From assembly GCF_014898815.1 (NCBI RefSeq), contig NW_026515488.1:62001-126000 (forward strand): a DNA stretch of 64,000 bases, written 5' to 3'. Below, piece after piece: positions 12,801 through 25,175 of this stretch. The notes beneath the pieces are model-generated. The model was not told the DNA's origin, made no database searches, and saw only the letters and a program-made list of their open reading frames with translations. The stretch comes from Panonychus citri (taxonomy: Eukaryota > Arthropoda > Arachnida > Trombidiformes > Tetranychidae). Position numbers and translations under genes: made by a program. Position 1 is the first letter of the stretch; each line of letters begins with the position of its first letter.

Positions 12801-15383
12801 ATTGTTGTAACAATTAACTAAATGAAATACTATTGAAATTAATAAGCTTTCATTTTAAGGTCTCAATTAATTTGAATGTTCAATTGTCAAATTATAAATC
12901 AGTTTCAATCATACAAATCACAATCTAAATTAACTGTGAAAATTGAATCAATTTAAACAATAAACAATTTATTCTGAACGATAATTTGATAATCATGACA
13001 ATTAAGCTCAACAATTTAATTTAATTTTTTTCTGTCATCTTGTTTTAATCATAAATTGTTCATTAAGGGTTGGGTTAATTGTTTTAATAGTGATTTAAAT
13101 TAATACGATGTATATTTGATTACAATTAACCTTTTATAATTTGTTTCTTTACCGGTTATTCTGGTTCCAATGAATTAAATCATCATGATTTAGAAACAAT
13201 TAATTTAATGAAAATAATTATTTCAAAATGATTCTAATTGTTACCAATTTAAATGTTATATTAATTAAACTCTTGGGAATCTTAATAAATATATTGTTGA
13301 ACATGATTAACATTACCAGATTATCAACATAATCATAATGTTAATTATGAGAATGATGATAATATTTAACTAAATTGACCTAAATTGTTGAGAGAGTTAA
13401 TTGTAAACGATTGTAAATTCATTCATTTTCATAAACCTAATCTTCATCTTCCTCTCATTGGTGTTAAATTGTTGTTATTTGAACAACAATTTACAATCAG
13501 CAACAAGAACAACAATTAACTGTAAACAACAAAGAAGAGGCAGAAAAAAAATCCTTTAATTGTTTTCGCCGAAAAAAAAACAATTATCAACAATTAATCC
13601 TGGAATTAACTGTTACCACTTGGAATTAGAAAACTGATCCAAGCATTTATCAAAAGTAGAAGAAAAAAAATCAACAGTAAACAATTAATAAGATTAATAT
13701 TCAATCAATTGGAAAATGGAAAAAGCAAAATGAATTAACAATTAATCGTTAATTACAATTAGAGGAAAAAATTTTCTTAGCAGAGCGTGGTTTCGATCCA
13801 CGGACCTCTGGGTTATGGGCCCAGCACGCTTCCGCTGCGCCACTCTGCTTAGATAAGAAATTGGAGTTAAAATTAGGGTTAATCAAATGTTCACTTCAAA
13901 TGATCAAACTGAATCAATTTTAATTCAGTCAAAGTGATTACGATTATGCTCAGTAATTTGTAATATCAGAGTTGAATGAACAAACCTGACAATTTATATC
14001 AATTGACTTGCTCATTATTAAACCTATCATATTAATATAATGAGTGTAAGCTTTTAATTGCACCTTTGTTTTGTGACAACTAATTGTCACCCTGTTAATT
14101 GTTGTTGTTGTTGACAATTTGTACTCTGATTGGATTGGAAGTTTTTTTGTTGGTTTGTGGACACCTTTGAGTTTGGTGATTAATAAATATTCATGTATCA
14201 ATATGAGTTGATATTTGATTTGATTTGATTACCACCTTGATGATTAATCTAATAACTTTCTTCATAATCTTTTGATTAATTGTTGAACCATTTGAACTAA
14301 TTGTTGGATATTTTTGTTTTATTACTTTTTATTGTTTCCCAATATTAAAGGTGCAATAATAATGTCCCACGAAAATCATCATTGGCACGATGTACAGAAA
14401 GGAATCAGTTTAATGTTGAATTTACCCGAAGTAAATCATCTCTAACCTCATCATCATCATCATCTGGTATTAACACAATGTCAACTTCATCCTCTTCATC
14501 CTCATCCTCATCCTCATCATCTGTATCAGCTTCGTTATCATCGTCGTCATCATCTCCAGCCTCATCTACAGCATCATCCACATCCCCTCCTCCCTCATCA
14601 ACATCTCCCTCTTTGTCATCGTCATTATTATCAAATGGTAACCAATACAATCATCATCATGGCTCTCAACAGAATAATAATAATAATCATCATCAAATTA
14701 ACTCAACACATGAACGAATGATTGATTTAAAATTAGATATAAGTGATGATGAGAAAGATGATATTAAAGAGCTGGAAGAATTGGAAGAGTTTATCGCTCG
14801 GGAGATGAAATGTAAATCCGAATCAGATGATTTCTTGACTGATGAATTGTTCACTGATTCATTAGTTAATTGTAACACCACAACATCAACTTCCACCACC
14901 CATGATAGTCTTGATAATAATGATTATCATCATCATAATTCCAACCATGAGATTGACTTATTGTTGGACAAATCATTGGAATCAAATTTCTCAAACAATT
15001 CAAAAATCTTAACTTTCCCAACTATCCCTGAAGAACAGGAAGATCATCCAAGCCTCGAAATGATTAATGGTGATTATGATAATCTTAAACAATCAGAAGA
15101 CCAACAATTCCATAAAAAGAAATCAGAAAAATCAAATCAACACGAGAACCAAGTTAATTATCATCATTATAATGATGAAAACGGAACCCCGACCAATGGT
15201 CACTTGAAACAATTGAATAAATCTCTTGAGAATGGACTTAAACATGATAACAATGCTGTTAATGGTTCAATCAACGTGCTCGGTGAAGGACAAAAAGACA
15301 ACAACAATCAAGATGATCAACAGAAAAACTTAACAAATTCAAGAGTCAAGTACATAGTTTTCACTAAGATCATTGATTTATAG
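809..15383 (+). CDS. Large PDZ-domain scaffold protein with proline-rich SH3-binding motifs (three coding exons, one frameshift)
   Basis: Exons are 809-2602, 2881-5275 and 14351-15383. Splice sites are TG|GTAAGT at 2603, AAAAAG|G at 2880 (phase 0), TC|GTAAGT at 5276 and TTAAAG|G at 14350 (phase 2), and the frames fit across both introns. The protein is about 1740 aa. One PDZ domain lies at about residues 200-295, with a carboxylate-binding loop of the form LPGERLGMTL and the core GDEILEISGDPV. Two class-type PxxP stretches follow at about 370-410 (RQPPPVPPR and PPPLPPRR), so SH3 partners are expected. The rest is serine/asparagine-rich and probably disordered, with an acidic helix (about 50 aa, EELEEFIAREM) in exon 3. 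A scaffold role at the cortex or junctions is inferred from the PDZ plus PxxP layout; I cannot name the orthologue. Exon 2 needs one extra base in the A-run at 3312-3316 to stay open. The 3' end is unsure, because a further small exon is possible (see 16884-16970). Confidence 0.72.
2603..2880 (+). other. Intron 1 of the PDZ gene
   Basis: Donor TG|GTAAGT and a T-rich tract before AAAAAG|GG. The intron is phase 0. It removes the stop at 2705-2707 that would otherwise end the first exon reading frame, and it joins ...SPKTNL to GIESDSDD... Confidence 0.8.
12622..12741. repeat. Dispersed repeat, copy A
   Basis: This segment matches 16362-16479 in order along its length. Shared blocks include TTTGATTGTTATTA, CAGAATTGATTGTTGACAAC and TTAGGTCAATTTAAATTG, separated by small insertions and deletions. 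No coding sense is visible. It may be an old short transposable element or a duplicated intronic element. Confidence 0.6.
13766..13771 (-). terminator. Pol III T-run terminator of the initiator tRNA
   Basis: Six consecutive T on the - strand, beginning seven bases after the last base of the tRNA; this is the standard Pol III stop signal. Confidence 0.8.
13778..13849 (-). tRNA. Initiator tRNA-Met (anticodon CAT)
   Basis: Reading the - strand from 13849 gives a 72-nt cloverleaf. The acceptor stem is AGCAGAG with CTCTGCT, so the first pair is A-U, which marks eukaryotic initiator tRNA. The D arm contains GCGCAGCGGAAGC. The anticodon stem-loop is CTGGG CCCATAA CCCAG with three G-C pairs before the loop. 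The T arm is CGTGG ATCGAAA CCACG, with an A in the first T-loop position rather than T. These are the known initiator hallmarks, and the gene closely resembles animal initiator tRNA-Met as I know it. A run of six T on the - strand (13771-13766) just after the 3' end is a Pol III terminator. No intron is present. It lies antisense inside the long PDZ-gene intron. Confidence 0.97.
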
Positions 15384-16361
15384 AGAATCACAATTAATCT
15401 TAACAATTTAATTTTCCATCTCTTTCCCATTTCGTATTCATCTTCTTAATATAAACAACAATTTATTTTTTTTTCTTTCCTCTTCTTTTTAAATCATTTG
15501 AAGAAAACAAAATTTGTTCTAATTAGCTTAATTATCATCATCATCTTCATCATATTCTTAATTTAGTTTTGATGATTTTAAAGAGAAACAAAAAGAGAGA
15601 CAATTAAGGCTTCTAAAATCTTAATAGAAAATTACTGTATATTTATACTTTTATAATCGTCGTTAATTGTCATGAATATAATTACAATCATTTTCTTCAA
15701 TAGATACGAGAGATTTAATTTAATTTTCTTCATTCCATTGGATTGTATAAGAGTTGCGATTCTTTTAACAATTTAAGAGAATTAACTTGGTTTGATTGTG
15801 AATTTCTCATTAATGATCATCTAACATTTGAACAATTTAAACTAAACTAGAAAATTGTAACAATCAAATCAATGGAAATCAAGTAAATCCAATTGTACAA
15901 GGAGAGAGAAAATGATCAAAAAAAAAGTTATCCGAATTTCCAACTAATTGTTGTAACAATTAACTCTCTTTTTTAACCAATTTGATGAGTGGACAATACA
16001 TATACGATTATATTGTATTACAAACAATTAACTAATCAATTGGCTTTAAACTTGAATTTCTTATAATAAGAAACGAGAAAAAAAAATCAATTTGAAAATG
16101 AGAAAATGTTTTCAAATCCTTAGCAATGAAGAAAAACGTTTTTGTTTGTTAACAATTTAATTACGATATTTAATTGTTATATCATAAATACACCAATACA
16201 ACAATTAATGATTTAATTACAGGTGAGCTGGTTGTTGTAGTTTTAAGGTTGATTGTTGACAATTTAAGCAAAAATATTAATTGGGATGTTTAAGGTAAGA
16301 AAAAAAAACTCATTCTCTTTTCAAATATAATAAGTTCCTACTTGATCAAGGTACAAAAATA

Positions 16362-16479
16362 AAATTTGATTGTTATTAGCATTTAAATAGTTATCAATAA
16401 TCAGAATTGATTGTTGACAACATATCCAATATAATATAATATATATCATGTATTAGGTCAATTTAAATTGTTGTTATTA
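16362..16479. repeat. Dispersed repeat, copy B
   Basis: Second copy of the repeat at 12622-12741, same orientation. It differs mainly by loss of the CAA-triplet stretch and by an inserted (AT)-rich tract around 16431-16450. Confidence 0.6.
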
Positions 16480-16883
16480 TATTAATGCAATCAGTTTGGA
16501 TCAACGATGATGATGGATGAAGTTGGAAGAGGTTTTTAAATTGTTGTGTGTGTGTAAATTTCACTAATTTAGTTTAAATTGTTGAACAAAGAGAAAACTT
16601 TTCGTTTGATCATTTTGTTAATTGTTTCTCGAACTTTTCAAATGATCAAAAAATTTCAATCAAACAGGAGAAGGAAAAAAAAATACTGTTGATTGATCAA
16701 CGATTTACAAATTGTTATTAACTATGATTGTCGCTTTGATTTTGAACCTTTAATTAATATATATAATTTTTTGTTTTGGAAGTTAAATGTTTGGACTGTG
16801 ATTAAATTTACCTTAATTTGTGTGATTAATCTGTTGATTACCTTTTTGTATTTGTGACATAATAAGTTTGTGTTTGTGTTTAG

Positions 16884-16970
16884 GATAAAGGTTCAAAAAT
16901 CATAAGCTTAATTGTGGAGGGAAAAATAGAGATCATCAATTGGCACGATGAACGGAAGGCGATTATCTAA
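16884..16970 (+). other. Possible terminal exon of the PDZ gene
   Basis: A good acceptor (TTTGTGTTTAG|G at 16883) is followed by 28 open codons and a stop, ending in the peptide INWHDERKAII. A phase 0 donor (AGA|GTCAAG near 15345) would be needed and is weak. With the better phase 2 donor (CAA|GTACAT near 15350) the frame stops after about eight codons. Both are guesses. The segment also resembles the start of exon 3 at DNA level. Confidence 0.22.
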
Positions 16971-17214
16971 AAAAAATTTGTTGAGTTCGAAACCTCGAAA
17001 GTATTTTTTTTTTAAAATCATCAGTGTCGTTAACACACTATATATATAATCATCACCATGATGATGATGATAAATAATAATAATATTAGATATATAAGTT
17101 GGATTTGTCTTCCATCTTCATCGTCACCATTACTGTTTTTTGTTGGTTTGTTGGTTTTGTTTGGACATTTGTTGCTCTCATCATCATAATATAATAAATA
17201 TATATAATAAATCA

Positions 17215-20200
17215 TCATGCGTTGTCACTCATGCTTAAATCTTCAGCAATAGCAAGATCTTCATCATCATCATTTGATTCATTGTTGATACTGTCCATCA
17301 TTGAGAGTTGTTGTTCATCGGTGTCTTTCATTACAGGCTGTTGGGAAGACGATTCCTGATCATCGGTCATGGAAGAGGATTTATAATCATTCGAGTCACC
17401 CTCTTCCTTTGGTAAAATGGCACGTCGAGCATAAGCACCATGAGGTGATTTCTCAGGAATGGGTTTCTTCAATTTATGGCTACCAGCCTCTTTTAACATG
17501 TATTCATTGAAGGGTGGTTCACATTCATGGATTAATTTCAAATGCTTAGTCAACTGTTGTCTCCATCTGAACGAGGTTGGACATTTACGACAAGTCCAAA
17601 TAACATCCAAGTGTATGGCTTCATAATGCTCTTGGAAACCTTGTAAGGATGTAAATACTGATCCGCATAGTTTACATTTCAACTGATTCTCAAGATGAAT
17701 ATATTGTTTACCCATGGAAGAATCTGAAAAATGATGAATCAGGGTAAAAAGAGAGGAAAAGATATTAAAGGATCAATAAAATAAAATAAAAAGAATCAAA
17801 ATGAATTGTGAATTGTGATTCAATGAAATGAATAAGAAACTTTTCTTTGAGATTTTTTTCTTTTGGAAAGAAAAACTTTGTAATAATAATTAGTTAAAGT
17901 TAATTTACCTTGTTTATGGCTAGATTGTAATTTAGGCAAACCACTTTTTGACTCAATACTTAACGGTTCTCCTATGGCCATAGGCACTGAACCATTTGAA
18001 GGGGTTGCAATCAAGGATCTGCCGTTAGAAAGAGGAGTTTTTGGAGTTTTAAGTTGACTACTTCCGCCGTTACTACTGGCTGAGGCTTGAGGCATAAGTG
18101 ACTTTAATTGAGGTACAATGAGATGAGGAAGGTGGGAAGACGATGTTCCCTCAGGTGAGAGTTGAGAATTTTTCATTGGATTTGATCGACGTCGAAAACT
18201 GTCCATCATTGAACTGTCAATTAATTGTTTGGTTGTTGAATCCATTTTGGCTCGTTTTAAGTATTCATCATAAGGTTTACCAAGCTGATGCTTTTGTCTT
18301 AAATGTTTGGTCATCATGGATCGCCAAACATCAGTAAAGTCACATAATTGGCAATAATAAAGCATACCCAGGTGAAAGGCTTCATAATGTTCAGTAATTC
18401 CTTGAGCTGAACCGCAGGTTTTGTTACACTTTGTACATTGATATTGGTCATTGGCTAATTTTGTGTAACACTCTTTCGAGCTCATCTTGGGCTCCTTACA
18501 ATGACGCAGGCCAGGGGGTAGATGATCAAAGCTGTTGTTGTTTGGTTGAAGTGAAAGGGCTGATAATGATTGTTGATTAAGATGGTGGTGTGGTTGTTGT
18601 TGTAGTTGTAGTTGTTGTTTATGAATGGAACCGTTACTGGTAGATGGGAGATCAAGGTGAGATTCAGAATCCCTAGAGGATTGTGGACGAGATATTTGGT
18701 CTAATAGATCAGAGGACGGTGGTGCGACTAAAGCCATTGAATTGTTGGCACTTCGTCGAGATAAATGAGCATTATAAGGCGGTTGGCAGTTATGTGTATT
18801 TCGTAAGTGGGAAATTGCTTGGGGACGCCATTTATCGGTAAAAGGGCACAATTTACACGCCCAAACAAGATCAGTGTGCATACCTTCAGTGTGTTCTTTG
18901 AGACCTCGAAGGGTATCAAATGATTTATCACACAGTTTACAGATAAAGTTTTGTACAACTGGAGCTGAAGATGATATTTGAGAAGACTTGGCAAAAGAGT
19001 TTAAAGAGAAACCAAAAGGTGAGCTGGTAGAATCATCATTGGAACGTGAATTGTTGTTACTATTGTACTGTGATGTTGATAGATCAAGAATTTCTTTAAG
19101 GTAACCACCTTTCTGGTTATTGGAAGGCATTAAGGGTTTTGGAAAAAAGTTGTCCAACAATTGACGGCTAACATTGTTTGGAGCTTTCGTTTCCTTAATA
19201 TATTGGTCATACGGTGGGGAAAGTTTATGGAAAAGCATAAGGTGGTTAACCATGATAAGAGGAAATTTATGAGAGAAACCACAAATTCGACAGGTCCAAA
19301 GGGTTTCATATGGCGATTGACCCTGATTGTTAAGAACAAAATCAGTTGGTCCTTGTTTTGATTTGTAATGGTTCGCACTTTGATGAGACATAGAGTTTCT
19401 CGAGAGATCAAGTTCATGTTCACTGCCAGCATCAAGACCTTCATCATAATCATCAGCTTCCAAGTCTTCCAAGTCTTCAATTTCATCATTTAGATCCGAA
19501 TGAAATTGTTCCTCCATTTGGATCATTTTCCTTTCTTGTAATTCATCTTCTTCCTCATCATCATCATGGAAAGGTGATAAATTTGGAGTAGTATCGTCAA
19601 TACGGCTTTGAGCTTGAGATTGTAGATTCCTATGGGAAGTGATTGAAAGGAACAACAACAAAAAAAGAGAGAGAAAAAGAAAATCATGATGAGAGGATAA
19701 AAGCTCAAAACAAAAAAAAAGAGTTTGAAAATGAAAAGAAAAAGAAACAAACTCAATGAGAGATGAGCTAACTTACGCAAAATTTGGTTGTTTATTATTG
19801 TCATTATTGTCGACCCGTTTTTTGATCATTAAGTGTTTGTAGGGTGGACTTTTCTCGTGTTTTGATCTTAAATGCTGAATGACAGATCTTTTCCATCGAT
19901 TGGTATAACCACAGATACAACAAATGTAAACCATGTTCAAATGTATGGCATCGTAATGTTCACGGACTCTCTCTGAACGGGTAAACTTTTGTAGGCACAC
20001 TTTACATTCATGGCGTGAATCATTATTACGACCTTCAGAATCTGAACCATCACTTTCATCGTGATCCATTTTATCAATATCACTGTCCAATTCATTTTCC
20101 TTTGTTCTCTCAAGATGAGGAAGGCGACCTATTATTTCAGGTTTAGGTGAATTATTATGGGAATCGGTTTTATCAACCATTTGGGAGGAATTACTTGTAG

Positions 20201-20825
20201 GAGGCTTTGATTTATTGTTTGAAGTTTGACACACAAATGATCCATGAACTGAGGTTTGATATTCATCAGATCCAGCGGATACTTTACGGATAAGTTTCCT
20301 TTTAACTAGAGAGGCATCATTATCATGGTAACGTGACACATGATCGGACATAGTTCCTTGGCATAAAGTAGAAAAGCCACATTTGGTACAATCGTAAAAA
20401 GTTTCTAAATGTTTGTCTTTATAATGTTTTTTAAATTCCTCAATGGATGGGCACACATCGGGACAATGAAGACACTCATACAGGCCACCTTCACTAACTT
20501 TACAGAAAACATCTAAACGAAGGGAAACTTGTACATAAAGATGCTCCATGACAATCATTTTACTATCATTCATGTGCCCTTCAGTTAAATCATCGGCATT
20601 ATCACTTTCGGTATATTGAATGGTGTAAAGGCCATCATCGGACGCAAGGGTTGTAGTATCATTGGGGTGATTTTTTGATCCGTTACTTTCTGGTTCAGGC
20701 ATTGGTATAGTAGCAATAGTAGTTGGGGAGCGCTGTTGATTAGAAATTTTATTTGAATTTGAAGTTGAACAAGAACCAATGTTATCGTTACTTTGATCGG
20801 CAGGATAGGCAGAAGAAAAATACAT
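17215..20825 (-). CDS. Multi-C2H2 zinc-finger protein with paired fingers (three coding exons, about 1092 aa)
   Basis: Coding exons on the - strand are 20825-19777, 19629-17909 and 17723-17215. Splice sites are TTTTGC|GTAAGT, CCCATAG|G, AACAAG|GTAAAT and TTTTTCAG|A, and the summed length is an exact number of codons. I chose the ATG at 20825 (MYFSSAYPADQ); the frame is open further up but has no ATG. Eleven C2H2 fingers are visible, mostly as tandem pairs: a first finger with an HYE-type helix end (REHYDAIHL), then a second with a W-R/K core (CxxCxFTxxWR...KHLxxxH) and a conserved PPY/PY tail. Two pairs lie in exon 1, one single finger and two pairs in exon 2, and one pair in exon 3. Long acidic and S/Q-rich linkers suggest a nuclear regulator. 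DNA binding is expected from the finger type; the targets are unknown and I do not recognise the gene. It is a paralogue of the gene at 25176-26888. Its first coding exon lies in a tandem duplication. Confidence 0.8.
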
Positions 20826-20884
20826 TCCCAATGGAAAGTGGCACAAAGAGAAAGAAACAAATGGTTGTAATAGTTATGTAGTAA

Positions 20885-20898
<14 letters not shown>
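19950..20898. repeat. Tandem duplication, copy 1 (holds the functional exon 1 of the zinc-finger gene)
   Basis: Aligns with 21599-22547 at a constant offset of 1649 bases. I saw no mismatch or gap when comparing the lines. Copy 1 is contiguous with the rest of exon 1 and its donor at 19777, so it supplies the intact coding exon. Confidence 0.95.
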
Positions 20899-22474
<1,576 letters not shown>

Positions 22475-22547
22475 TCCCAATGGAAAGTGGCACAAAGAGA
22501 AAGAAACAAATGGTTGTAATAGTTATGTAGTAATTAGTTGTTGTTGT

Positions 22548-25175
22548 TGATGATGATGATGATGTTGTTGTTGTTGTTGTTTATTGTGAAGATGTAATGT
22601 TTGGGATGAATGACGCGAAAGAGGGGAAAAAGACAGAAATATGGAGAAGAGAAAAAGAGAGAAAAAGGAGAAAGAGAGAGAGAGCGGAATGGGGTGGGTG
22701 GGTGGCAATAGAAAGAAAGAAAAAGAGAGGAGAGGAGTAACAACAGAAGAGAGAGAGAGAAAGAGAAAACAAGGTAAATAATAAAGAGGGAGAAGACACA
22801 CAAAAAAACAAAAAAAGAGAAAAATAAAGGAACTTAGGAAAAAAATATTTATATTATAAGAGAATAGAATAAAAGAAGGAAAAGATTGGCGGAAGCATGT
22901 AACAGCTCAAAACTAACAAGTTTTGACTGAGGAGTTACATTAACCTAGTGATCAACTTCTCAGCTCAGGATGATGAACAAGAAGAAGAAGAAGAAAAGAA
23001 GTTAGAGAGAAGAAAGAAAGAAAAGGGAGAATAGAAAAAAAGAGAAGAAAAAAAAAGAGGTTGATGACCACAATGGAAAAGAGAGAGAGAGAAAAATGTT
23101 GAATGTATTGAGTGTATTGAAATTATGTTGGTGGTTGTTGGTGGTTTCTGGTGGTGGTGGTGGTGATGGTAGAGATGATGATGGTTGTTGTTGTGTGAAT
23201 GTAGAGGAGAAACAAAAAGGAAAAGTGGAAAAAAGAAAGAGAGGGGAGAGATACACCGCAATTTATGATTAACATAGGATAGTGTTTAAGGATATTAACA
23301 TGATCATCATCATCAGACTGCAAGTGAGAGATAAACTGAGTGAGTGAGAGAGACACTAATTAGTTACCTAGGACATTGATAGTTGACCATCTTAGATGGG
23401 AACAAAATATTGGCTATTAAAAACACAGTGAACAAAGTTCAAGTTGAAACTAGATGAACAATAAGTCAAGTAAGAATCAATCAAGTCTCTCAATCTCTCT
23501 CTCTCTCTCTCCCTCTACCTCTCTTATTCCCTCTTTCTCTCTCCCTCTCTTTGTCTCTCATTCTCTCTCTCTATCTGTTTATCTCTCTTTCCCTCCCTCC
23601 CTCTCTTTCTTTCATTTCTCTTTCTCTCTCTCTCTTATTTTTTTTTCTTTCTTACGTTTTCTCTCTCTCTCTCTCTTGCTCTTCAGTCCATCTGCTCGGT
23701 GGTGAGAGAGAGCGAAGAGAGAAAAGAAAGAAAGATGAATATTCGCATCGCTTTCTGTCTGCTGTTCCTTTGCCTTCTCTTCTTTCATTTTCTCTTCCAT
23801 TTCATCTTCTTCATCACCATCTTTTCCTTGTGTGTGCTCTCTCTCTCTTTCTCTGAATCGCTCCCCTTTCTTCCTTTCTTTGTTCACCTTTGCCTCTCGC
23901 AGGCTCATTCTCATCATCATTCTCTTTCTTTCGTTTCTCTCTTTTTCCTGTATTCGGCTGTTCTCTTCCAAGAGCAACATGTTTTTCTTGAGTTTTTCTC
24001 GCTCAATGTTGAGACCGGAAAAGGGACGGGCCCAGGACGAACATTTCATTCCTTTATCATCTTGAGTCCTTTTTCTCCTTTGGTCTTTTTGGCTTCTTCG
24101 CTCTTTCGCTCTTTCTCTTTCTCTCTCTCTCTCTCTCTTCTCTTATGTTCTTATCTGTCTCTTCTTATCCTGTTTTCTTTTTTTTCTTCCTTCTAACTTT
24201 TCACTTCTTCTCTTTCTTTTTTAGGCCTTTCTCTTTCTCTCTCGGTCTCTCGGTCTGTTCATCCATCTTTTAGAGGGATAACAGAAGAAAAATGAATCGC
24301 CACCAATTTTAATCGACACCAAAAGAGTAAAAACTTAAAATTCTCTTTCTCTCTCTCTCTCTCTCTCTTAATCTCAATTAGAGATTAAAATCTTATCCAT
24401 GGGATATTTTGTTCCTTCTTGTTTTATATTTGTTGTTTATCTTTAATTCAGTTGTGTGTTCATCTCAGAGAGAGAGATAAACATTTAAGATTATTTGTCA
24501 GAGAAAAACATCAGCATCAATTTTTGGGGAAGAAAAAGAAAAGCTATTGATTTGATTTGTTTTCTTTTCTCATTGTTGTTTAAAATTATCATGAATTCTG
24601 AAGCTTTGAAAAGCTTATTAAAAGAGATAAGATTAATTCTCATCTTCCGTGATTGTCCATTCCAATCCTATGGTCAATCATTTAATTTGCTTGATAATTT
24701 GTTTCTTTTTTCTTCTTATCTTTTAAATCATTTTGTTGTTTTTTCTTCTTGGATAAGGATCAGTAAATATTGGATTCGAAGTCTGTAAATATATGGAACG
24801 ATAATTATCACTTTCTTAATGATGACAAGAAAAAAAGAACAAAGAAAACAAAAACGAATAAATTAATCTTAGAATCTGATCATTACTCTTCTTAATCTCT
24901 CTTACAAAATCTCAGGGATGATTTACCAAGATTCGGAAAAAAAGAAAATGAAATTTGTTAATTGTTGCAAGTGAAGAATTTGATTATTATTAAAATTTGT
25001 TATTTTCTTTTTCGGGTTCTCAATTCTTCAACAATTTCGCTTTAGAATAGATTTTTGCTTCTTTCTTTTTTTTTCTTCGCCTCGATTTTGTTTTCTTTTT
25101 TATCACATTTGAAATTGTGTAGCGAAGCTTTTTAAATAATATTAGTCGGGCGATTTTGCTCATCGAAAGCGTCTT
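22548..25175. other. Low-complexity purine/pyrimidine region between the two zinc-finger genes
   Basis: From 22608 to about 23260 the + strand is almost pure A/G with GAGA runs. From about 23480 to 24370 it is almost pure C/T with TCTC runs. The remainder to 25175 is AT-rich. All open frames here are compositional (Ser/Leu/Phe or Arg/Glu/Lys). The region contains the upstream side of the gene at 20825 and the 3' side of the gene ending at 25176. GAGA runs may be regulatory, which is inference. Confidence 0.5.

Larger units (their letters stand above)
5276..14350 (+). other. 9.1 kb intron 2 of the PDZ gene, with a nested tRNA gene
   Basis: Phase 2 intron, donor CTC|GTAAGT, acceptor ATTAAAG|G. 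No convincing coding exon was found inside on either strand. Contents: very AT-rich DNA dense in TAATTG/CAATTA words, (TC)n at about 7377-7389 and 8133-8150, an (ATG)n run at about 10999-11022, the initiator tRNA-Met at 13778-13849 on the - strand, and one copy of a roughly 120 bp repeat at 12622-12741. Short open frames at 5600-5812 and 6170-6388 are AT-rich noise. Confidence 0.65.
15384..17214. other. Non-coding stretch between the PDZ and zinc-finger genes
   Basis: AT-rich DNA after the exon 3 stop, presumably the 3' UTR and/or a last intron of the PDZ gene. It holds dispersed repeat copy B and the doubtful terminal exon at 16884-16970. Convergent with the - strand zinc-finger gene ending at 17215. 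Nothing else is supported. Confidence 0.4.

Noticed and set aside
16975..17005. tRNA-like T arm (GAGTTCGAAACCTC)
   Set aside because: No matching acceptor, D or anticodon arms upstream.
19130..19489. 119-aa frame overlapping the zinc-finger exon 2
   Set aside because: Out-of-frame shadow of the confirmed coding exon.
20826..20846. Extension of zinc-finger exon 1 to a start at 20846
   Set aside because: The codon there is TTG; the first ATG in frame is at 20825.
23454..24196. Open frames rich in Ser/Leu/Phe on the + strand and Arg/Glu/Lys on the - strand
   Set aside because: Direct result of the CT/AG-rich composition; several overlapping frames look the same.
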